Origin: Stenotrophomonas_A sp036403795
GTDB taxonomy: Bacteria > Pseudomonadota > Gammaproteobacteria > Xanthomonadales > Xanthomonadaceae
Assembly (NCBI GenBank): GCA_036403795.1
Contig: DASWQJ010000188.1
Coordinates: 1 to 20,396 of the forward strand
Direction: 5' to 3'
DNA length: 20,396 nucleotides
Shown piece by piece: positions 8,343 to 14,048 of the stretch (positions are counted from its first letter, which is position 1; every line of letters begins with the position of its first letter). Made by a program: the position numbers and the translations under genes. The notes below the pieces were generated by a model, which saw only the letters and a list, made by a program, of their open reading frames with translations, did no database searches and was not told where the DNA came from.

Positions 8343-8966
8343 TTAATCGTCGATGCGCACCAGGCCGCGGCGCAGCGCGATGTGGATGGCTTCGGTGCGG
8401 TTGCCGGCGGCGATCTTTTCAAAGACCCGTGTCAGATGTGATTTGACGGTTTCGACCGAGATGCCCATCTCGCTGGCGATGCGCTTGTTTTCCCAACCCC
8501 GTGCCAGCGCGGCCAAGATGGTGACTTCGCGGGAGGTAAGTTCCTGCTCGCCAATATGCTGGGCGATCTCTTCGGACACTTCCGCCGATACGCAGCGCTT
8601 GCCTTGCGCCACTTTACGGATGGCATCGATCAATTCGCCGCGCAAAGCATTTTTCAGCAAGTAACCATAAGCACCGGCCGCAATGGCTTCGCGCGCGTTG
8701 GCGTCGCCTTTGTACGTTGTCAGCACCACGGTCCTGGCCGCGGGAAACTCATTTCGCAACGTGCGGATCATCTCGATCCCATTTTTTCCGGGCATCTGCA
8801 GGTCGACCAAGGTGATATCGGGCAGCAGCTGGCGAAACTGCTCGATGCCGCTATCGGCATCGCCCGCCTCCCCGACGACTTGAAGGTCGGGCTCGACTTC
8901 CAGCATGGCGGCAATGCCATTGCGGATCAAAGGATGATCGTCGACGGTCAGTATCCGGATGGCCAT
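8343..8966 (-). CDS. NarL/FixJ-family response regulator
   Basis: 207 residues from ATG 8966, with GGAG 5 bases upstream; the frame stays open 88 codons further upstream but that stretch looks non-coding. The receiver domain starts at the N-terminus: acidic pair D9-D10 in TVDDHPLIRNG, phospho-acceptor D55 in VDLQMPGKNG, the conserved T in VVLTTYKG and a Lys in LLKNAL. A LuxR-type helix-turn-helix ends the protein (ELTSREVTILAALARGWENK, GISVETVKSHLTRVFEKI). Such regulators bind DNA as phosphorylated dimers and pair with HisKA_3 kinases, so the sensor kinase at 2032-5223 on the same strand is the likely partner, although four frames away. The C-terminus ends RIDD. Confidence 0.93.
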   Translation of the reverse strand: MAIRILTVDDHPLIRNGIAAMLEVEPDLQVVGEAGDADSGIEQFRQLLPDITLVDLQMPGKNGIEMIRTLRNEFPAARTVVLTTYKGDANAREAIAAGAYGYLLKNALRGELIDAIRKVAQGKRCVSAEVSEEIAQHIGEQELTSREVTILAALARGWENKRIASEMGISVETVKSHLTRVFEKIAAGNRTEAIHIALRRGLVRIDD

Positions 8967-9169
8967 GCTCGCTCCGCCGCGCTTGTGCTGGACCCAGTGT
9001 TGGTAACGCAATGTAGGCCAAACCCCGGCCGCGCTGCCAGCGGTATCGACGCCGCCGGCCATTTCCCCCAAATAGGGGACGTCCCCGGCACCGAAACCCG
9101 CGATGCCCGCGGGCGTGGCATATCGCATGCTGTCCTGGCGGGTGCCCATGCGCGCCCGGAGAGGCGAAC
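8967..9169. promoter_or_regulatory. Divergent promoter region with nested palindromes
   Basis: 203 bases separate the response-regulator gene (minus) from the isochorismatase-like gene (plus). A perfect 12-bp palindrome GGGGACGTCCCC lies at 9075-9086. Its left half can also pair with CCCC just upstream around AAATA. A second palindrome GCCCGCGGGC lies at 9105-9114. These could be operator half-sites or a transcript hairpin; I cannot assign a protein. No good sigma-70 boxes stand out. Confidence 0.3.
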
Positions 9170-9811
9170 ATGGACTCCTTGGGACCGGCCTACCCGTTGG
9201 GACACACCGCCTTGCTGCTGGTGGACCCATACAACGACTTTCTGTCTGAGGGAGGAAAGATCTGGCCGCGGTTGGCCGAAGTGGCAGCGGCTGTCGGACT
9301 GTTGGCCAACCTGCGGCGCATCTGCCAGGCGGTGCGCTGTGCGCGCTGGCCGATATTTTTCGTGCCCCACCACCGAGCCGAACCGAACGATCTCGATGGC
9401 TGGAACCACCCCACCCCCTACCAGCAAGCCGCCTCGCAAGCGCAGGTATTCGCCAAGAACAGTTGGGGCGGGCAGTGGCATCCGGACTTCTCGCCGCAAC
9501 CGGGCGACACCGTGGTGAAGGAGCACTGGGGCGGCAGCGGATTCGCCAACACCGACCTGGACCTTTTGCTGAAGCAGAAATCCATCAGCCACGTCATCGT
9601 GATTGGCCTCATCGCCAATACCTGCATCGAAACCACCGCGCGGTACGCCAGTGAGCTGGGATACCACGTCACGCTGATCAAGGACGCGACCGCGGCCTTC
9701 AGCACCGAGGCCATGCAGGGCGCACACGAGATCAACGGCCCCACCTACGCCCACGCCATTCTGACGACGCGGGAATTCCTGGCGCGCGTGCCATTCACCG
9801 CCGAGACCTGA
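9170..9811 (+). CDS. Isochorismatase-like cysteine hydrolase
   Basis: 213 residues from ATG 9170, preceded by GGAGAGG with 5 bases of spacing. The isochorismatase-superfamily catalytic triad is complete: Asp19 in LLLVDPYNDFL, Lys116 in TVVKEHWGGSGF and Cys151 in GLIANTCIETTARYASELGY, followed by the usual VTLIKDATAAFS. Members include nicotinamidases, isochorismatases, N-carbamoylsarcosine amidases and ureidoacrylate hydrolases. Nothing in the sequence fixes the substrate. The KEHWGGSGFANTDLD and INGPTYAHAILTT segments resemble the generic 'cysteine hydrolase' group. Cytoplasmic, no signal peptide. It is divergent from the response regulator, which could control it. A repeat hairpin begins 79 bases after the stop and may end its transcript. 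Confidence 0.9.
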   Translation: MDSLGPAYPLGHTALLLVDPYNDFLSEGGKIWPRLAEVAAAVGLLANLRRICQAVRCARWPIFFVPHHRAEPNDLDGWNHPTPYQQAASQAQVFAKNSWGGQWHPDFSPQPGDTVVKEHWGGSGFANTDLDLLLKQKSISHVIVIGLIANTCIETTARYASELGYHVTLIKDATAAFSTEAMQGAHEINGPTYAHAILTTREFLARVPFTAET

Positions 9812-9890
9812 GCACGGCTCGGGCCATCTCGCCGCGCTCCTCGAAAGCGCAAGCTGTTCTGGCACATCCACGCTGTCCTGCAGGCCAGAA

Positions 9891-9989
9891 GAAAACGGGG
9901 TCAGGTTGAGTTATGCCCTACTTCTGTGGCAGTTCGCGTAACGGCGTAGCGCATAACTCAACCTGACCCCGTTTTCCCCCCGTTTTCAC
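9891..9989. repeat. Perfect REP-like hairpin (pair 2) plus a truncated third arm
   Basis: A 26-base arm at 9891-9916 (GAAAACGGGGTCAGG, then TTGAGTTATGC) is matched by its exact reverse complement at 9951-9976 around a 34-nt loop. A stub CCCCCGTTTTCACC follows at about 9978-9989 and repeats the arm's outer end. The stem would be very stable in RNA or single-stranded DNA. It sits between the isochorismatase-like gene and the next hydrolase, only 26-65 bases before that gene's possible starts. It could therefore act as a bidirectional terminator-like or mRNA-stabilising structure, as REP/BIME elements do. Confidence 0.9.
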
Positions 9990-10041
9990 CCCGCTCCAGC
10001 GCATGGCAGAATCGTGGCTGCACCCAGGCACTCACTCACCG

Positions 10042-11142
10042 ATGACACCCAGACTCGCTGCCCTGTTCGCCACCGCCATGGTTGGCCTTTGCATGACCGC
10101 CCAAGCCTTCGCGGCCACTGCCCCGCAAGACCGCGAGCAGGCCGTCAAGATCGTGGCCGACATGCGCCGCGTGGTGGCCGACGGCGGCATCGAGCGGCTG
10201 GAGAAGGTCCACATTGGCGGCATCGACCAATGGGTGTCCATCCGCGGAAGTGATCGCCGCAATCCGGTGCTGCTGATGCTGCACGGTGGGCCCGGCTGGG
10301 TGGCGATGCCGACCAGCTGGTATTTCCAGCGCGGCTGGGAGGAATACTTCACCGTCGTGCAGTGGGATCAGCGCGGTGCGGGCAAGACCTACGCTGCCAA
10401 CGACCCCGCGCGGCTCGCGCCCACGATGACGCGCGAACGCATGGTCGACGATGCGCTGGAAATGGTGGCGTGGCTGCGCAAGGAGTTTGGCCAGGACAAG
10501 ATCTTCGTGCTGGGCCACTCCTGGGGCAGCTACCTGGGCGTGGAAGTGGCGCAACGACGGCCCGAGTGGCTGCATGCCTACATTGGTGTCGGCCAGATCT
10601 CGAACGCACCGGAGAGCGAGCGCCGCGGCTGGGCGTGGACGTTGCAGCAAGCCCAGCGCGACTACAACGAACAGGCGATCACCGACCTGCAAGCCATCGC
10701 ACCCTATGCGCAGGGTGATGCGCCCCTTGCGCTGGAAGATTTGTTCAAGCAACGCAAATGGTTGAACCACTACGGCGGCATGGTCCACAACCGTCGCGGT
10801 GGCGATGCGGAGGCAGCCGCGATAGGCCTGTCGCCGGAATACACCGATGCCGACGTCGCAGCCGTCTGGAAAGGCAATGACTTCTCGATGGAACATCTGC
10901 TCAGCGGCGTGCTGACGCTGGATGTCACGAAAGTCAGAGAGTTCAAGACACCGGTCTTCCTGTTCCTGGGCCGGCACGACCACAACGTGTCATCCGAGCT
11001 GGCGGCCGAGTGGTTCAAGACAATAAAAGCACCGCGGAAGCAACTGACCTGGTTCGAGCAATCCGCGCATGAGGTGATGAACGAAGAGCCCGGGAAAACA
11101 CTGGTTACCCTAGTGCAGGACGTGCGCCCCCTCGCCGACTGA
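10042..11142 (+). CDS. Secreted alpha/beta hydrolase, prolyl-aminopeptidase-like (S33)
   Basis: 366 residues from ATG 10042, chosen because it opens a signal peptide (MTPRLAALFATAMVGLCMTA, then QAFA). An in-frame ATG at 10003 would add 13 residues; neither has a clear ribosome-binding site. Hallmarks of the proline iminopeptidase group are the oxyanion motif LHGGPGW (81-86), VVQWDQRGAGKT (106-116), nucleophile Ser160 in LGHSWGSYLG, Asp313 in GRHDHNV and His343 in SAHEVMNEEP. The cap domain between about 175 and 290 is helical. Expected location is the periplasm or outside; it may cleave N-terminal proline peptides or esters, and substrates vary widely in this group. It carries a strong hairpin repeat in its upstream region, and its TGA stop shares two bases with another repeat copy. 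Confidence 0.88.
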   Translation: MTPRLAALFATAMVGLCMTAQAFAATAPQDREQAVKIVADMRRVVADGGIERLEKVHIGGIDQWVSIRGSDRRNPVLLMLHGGPGWVAMPTSWYFQRGWEEYFTVVQWDQRGAGKTYAANDPARLAPTMTRERMVDDALEMVAWLRKEFGQDKIFVLGHSWGSYLGVEVAQRRPEWLHAYIGVGQISNAPESERRGWAWTLQQAQRDYNEQAITDLQAIAPYAQGDAPLALEDLFKQRKWLNHYGGMVHNRRGGDAEAAAIGLSPEYTDADVAAVWKGNDFSMEHLLSGVLTLDVTKVREFKTPVFLFLGRHDHNVSSELAAEWFKTIKAPRKQLTWFEQSAHEVMNEEPGKTLVTLVQDVRPLAD

Positions 11143-11166
11143 GAACGGGGTCAGGTTGAGTTATTC
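11141..11166 (+). repeat. Dispersed REP-like repeat, left arm of pair 3
   Basis: GAGAACGGGGTCAGG then TTGAGTTATTC: the same core with one A-to-G change. Its first two bases are the GA of the hydrolase TGA stop (11140-11142). The inverted partner ends at the jetC stop codon 2.9 kb away, and the pair encloses the lipoprotein and effector genes. Confidence 0.85.
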
Positions 11167-11595
11167 GGCCTGACGCGTGCTTCTGGGTGTGCTCGACGCA
11201 ACGCCTTACCCAGCACCGTTGGGAGGTCGCCTTGCCGCGCGGTATTCGTCGGCGCCGACACCGACGCCGACGCACACTAGTACCGCGGAGCGTTGCTGGA
11301 TCGACTGAGCCCAGTTCACGGATCGGCGCCACGCCGCCGATGGCCACCGCGCAGGTGTCGCTCTCGACATTGCGAATTATTTCGCCTGCGTAAGATCCCG
11401 ACGGGGTAGACGTGCGCCGGCCGAGAGAAATCGGAAATTGCCCGAGCCACTTCCAAGACCGGCAGTCCGGGATTGCTGGGGATCGCGGTGCTCCAGGCAA
11501 CTTGCGAGCTGCGATCGGCTAAGACAGGTCAACCAGACTTCGTGGCCTGCTCAAACGGCGTTGCCCGGTGAAAAAACCAGCGGCACTCTTGAGTG
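11167..11595. other. Non-coding leader of the effector-immunity cassette
   Basis: About 430 bases with no convincing gene. A hairpin CGTCGGCG (11247-11254) with CGCCGACG (11265-11272) lies within it, without a T-run. A minus-strand frame (11105-11500) has arginine-rich, low-complexity content and no ribosome-binding site, so I do not call it. The stretch should contain the promoter of the lipoprotein-effector operon; no clear boxes are visible. Confidence 0.35.
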
Positions 11596-12249
11596 ATGAA
11601 CAAACTTCGATCGTTATTCGCACCGTTGGTGGCTGCGACGCTTTCTTCCTGCGCGCATAGCAATGCAGTTAACGAAGCACCAGCGCTTCCCGGCACACCC
11701 GACTACGCCAGCATGGAACTCGCCCCCCTTGGCGATCCCGCCATACGCGCGCGCATGAACATCAAGCCGGTCAAGTGGCCGATGCGCTTCAAGCGTTTCA
11801 ATTTTGGCGCACGTTGCTACGGCACGATCACATGCAGCGTTCCGTTCGGTGGGCTGGATCTCGGTTACGCCAAACCGACTCTTCCCTCCTCCACTTATGG
11901 TCCGGACTACCTTAAAAGTTGGCGCGGCGGTTATGGCGGCGTCGACAATTTTCCACCGCCCGTGCAGGTGTCCTGGCGCTCCAAGGACGGCACCGACCAT
12001 CAAGCAGAGATCGATCTGGGTGAGTTGTTCAAGGACGAAATCGTCAGGCACAACGTTCCGCGCGAGGAGGTTGCCGATTCCCCCGACGGCAAGCAGGGAG
12101 GATATCCGAGCATCCTGCTGGAGGTAAACGATCGCACCATCAGGGTCTACATGAGGGCGTTCATATCCACAAAACATCGACTGAAGGCAGGGAACAGGTA
12201 CAGCGATTTTCGCTATGACCTCGTTCTGATCAGATCTTACAACTACTGA
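11596..12249 (+). CDS. Putative lipoprotein, candidate immunity protein for the XVIPCD effector
   Basis: 217 residues from ATG 11596; a GTG immediately before (11593) would add one residue. The N-terminus MNKLRSLFAPLVAATLSSCA is a lipoprotein signal with lipobox LSSC (Cys about 19), so the mature protein should be lipid-anchored in the periplasm. The following 'HSNAVNEAP' gives no inner-membrane retention Asp at +2. The mature part contains GARCYGTITCSVPFGG, and PPPVQVSWRSKDGTDHQAEI vaguely recalls small lipoproteins (DUF2931/DUF3304 type) found beside secreted lipase toxins; I cannot confirm the family. It ends 14 bases before the effector gene. In Xanthomonadales, lipoprotein immunity genes (X-Tfi) typically sit just upstream of their X-Tfe toxins. 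Base composition looks more AT-rich than the neighbours, suggesting transfer. Confidence 0.7.
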   Translation: MNKLRSLFAPLVAATLSSCAHSNAVNEAPALPGTPDYASMELAPLGDPAIRARMNIKPVKWPMRFKRFNFGARCYGTITCSVPFGGLDLGYAKPTLPSSTYGPDYLKSWRGGYGGVDNFPPPVQVSWRSKDGTDHQAEIDLGELFKDEIVRHNVPREEVADSPDGKQGGYPSILLEVNDRTIRVYMRAFISTKHRLKAGNRYSDFRYDLVLIRSYNY

Positions 12250-12263
12250 GACGTGAGCTGACC

Positions 12264-14006
12264 ATGGGAAGGGTAATCTCCGGCGGTGAGAACCGCCCCA
12301 TCTCCAACGAAGAGGTCGTAGCGTTGCAAGCGATGCGGGACGATCTGGCGCGCTTCTCAGCTCCTGTCCTGCAGAATGCCGTCGATCGCCATGAGCATCT
12401 CTATTTCTCATTTATAGACGGCACCGGCGAAGATCTCAACAACGCGAGACTTGGGGCGCCCACCAATGTGGGCACCCTCTATCTACGGGCCATGTACCAA
12501 GAGGCAGTGGAAGGCTCCAGGGTCGGCGCTTTTTACTCGAAGGGCATTGGTACTCAACCGACGGCATTAGGACGTGCGATCGATGGCGCGTTATGTCGCA
12601 CTTGGCCCAATGCTATAGAGGCCGCCTACTCGGATCTCGCTCATCAGACAGAGACCTGGAAGAACTCTGATTCGGACGCCAGTGTCCGCGTAGCAGCCAT
12701 GGGCTACAGCCGAGGCGCCGTTCAATCGGTAGGCTTCCAGCGGCTGATCGATACCTACGGCATCGCCGACCCAAAAGAACTCAAGTTCGGCCGCGACCCA
12801 CGCGGCAATATCACGGTGATAAGCGAGTACCCGCCCCTGATTCCACCCGGCCAGGTCGCCCAGGCCAGTCTACTGCTCGACCCCGTGGCCACCGGCTTTC
12901 CCGAGCACTACGATGCCCGCTTGCCGCCCAGCGTGATCTCTGCCATCTCCATCACCGCCGCCAATGAGCAGCGCAGGTTCTTTCCCCACCAGACCATCAA
13001 CGATCCTGGCATGTCTGCCGACGGACGTGCGATCAACGTCAAGGCACCCGGCGGACACTCCGACATCGGAGGTGGCAATGAAAAGCCCGGTCTGGAGATA
13101 TGGGTCGGTAACGTGGCTGCCGATTATCTCAACCTGTTGCGTGATGAACCGATGTTCCAAAAGCGCCCTGTGCCTACCGATGCGTCCACGCTGACCGTTC
13201 ACCAGGCGCGCGGCGCAACCGCCTTGTGGGGTGCTGCGCTGGATCATGACGGACAACGCAACCTGCGCGACGAACTCGCGCATTGCAAAGTCGTCGATCC
13301 GTGCCGGGATTCCGAAGCCTTGAACCTGGATATGGCCCGGCAGTTCGACTATCGCCCGATGCGCCAGGATCCCGAGGAACGGGCGCAACTGCAGATACTG
13401 CTGGAACAAACACAGCACGCAGAAGCGCGAACATCCGACCCAGCCCGTGTGCCCGCAGCTGCCCCGCTGACCGACGCACAAGCCGATGCTCTGGTCGAAC
13501 AGTACTTCGCAGCCGTCGCCGCCAATGATCGCGAGGGCATGCGCGCCGCGTCGATCGTGTTTGCCCACTTCGAGGCAGACCGAACCCCCCGCTCATCGCC
13601 TGCCACGCCGCCGGCCGCCCCTCATCACGACTCTCGCCGCGACCATCCCCTCTTCACACAAGCCATCGAGCAGTTGCAGGAGCTAGGCCCGGCGACCGGC
13701 GGGTATGGCAATCGCGAAGCACTCGAACGCATCGCCGGCGCCATCGCGCTCGAAGCCCAGCATCGCCGCATGGAAGCCATCGACGAGATCATCACCGGAC
13801 GCGATGGGGTCCTGGCCGCCCGCTGGACAAACCCGCTTAACCGTGTACTGATCAGCTATGCCGTGGTAGATCCGCAACAGGCGGTCACGCAGCCACTTGA
13901 TAGAACCTTGCAGCAACTCGAAGACGTCACTCAGCAACAGTTTCAGCTACAGCTGCGGCACGATGAGCAACGCTCGTTCGCACCCCAGCCGGCTGTTTCC
14001 CGATAA
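12264..14006 (+). CDS. DUF2235 phospholipase-like effector with C-terminal XVIPCD (putative X-T4SS toxin)
   Basis: 580 residues, no signal peptide. Residues 40-300 carry DUF2235/Tle1-like alpha/beta-hydrolase motifs: YFSFIDGTGEDLNN (47-60), TNVGTLYLRAMYQ (67-79), YSKGIGT (91-97), nucleophile elbow AAMGYSRGAVQ (Ser149), LLDPVAT (Asp206, possible acid) and APGGHSDIGGGN (His265). Such enzymes cleave membrane phospholipids and occur among type VI effectors. Residues about 400-580 differ: a linker of P, A and H, then DHPLFTQAIEQLQEL, NREALERIAGAIALEAQHRR, IDEIITG, VLISYAVVDPQQAV, and a glutamine-rich tail QLEDVTQQQFQLQLRHDEQ. This order matches the XVIPCD signal recognised by VirD4 of the Xanthomonadales antibacterial type IV system. 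I infer a contact-dependent antibacterial phospholipase exported by an X-T4SS encoded elsewhere, neutralised by the lipoprotein encoded upstream. Confidence 0.83.
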   Translation: MGRVISGGENRPISNEEVVALQAMRDDLARFSAPVLQNAVDRHEHLYFSFIDGTGEDLNNARLGAPTNVGTLYLRAMYQEAVEGSRVGAFYSKGIGTQPTALGRAIDGALCRTWPNAIEAAYSDLAHQTETWKNSDSDASVRVAAMGYSRGAVQSVGFQRLIDTYGIADPKELKFGRDPRGNITVISEYPPLIPPGQVAQASLLLDPVATGFPEHYDARLPPSVISAISITAANEQRRFFPHQTINDPGMSADGRAINVKAPGGHSDIGGGNEKPGLEIWVGNVAADYLNLLRDEPMFQKRPVPTDASTLTVHQARGATALWGAALDHDGQRNLRDELAHCKVVDPCRDSEALNLDMARQFDYRPMRQDPEERAQLQILLEQTQHAEARTSDPARVPAAAPLTDAQADALVEQYFAAVAANDREGMRAASIVFAHFEADRTPRSSPATPPAAPHHDSRRDHPLFTQAIEQLQELGPATGGYGNREALERIAGAIALEAQHRRMEAIDEIITGRDGVLAARWTNPLNRVLISYAVVDPQQAVTQPLDRTLQQLEDVTQQQFQLQLRHDEQRSFAPQPAVSR

Positions 14007-14026
14007 AATCGCTCGCCAGTCGCAAG

Positions 14027-14048
14027 AAGTGAACCTGACCCCGTTTTA
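14027..14048 (-). repeat. Dispersed REP-like repeat, right arm of pair 3
   Basis: On the minus strand it reads TAAAACGGGGTCAGG then TTCACTT. The leading TAA is the jetC stop codon (14048-14046), so the repeat core supplies the last two bases of the stop. It lies 20 bases beyond the effector stop on the other strand and is inverted relative to the copy at 11141. Confidence 0.85.

Noticed and set aside
8967..9230. 88-codon N-terminal extension of the response regulator
   Set aside because: The receiver domain starts at the ATG at 8966 with a good GGAG; the extension has no domain features and overlaps the isochorismatase-like gene start.
11105..11500. 131-codon minus-strand frame in the leader of the effector cassette
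   Set aside because: Overlaps the end of the hydrolase gene and the repeat, has arginine-rich low-complexity content and no start signal.
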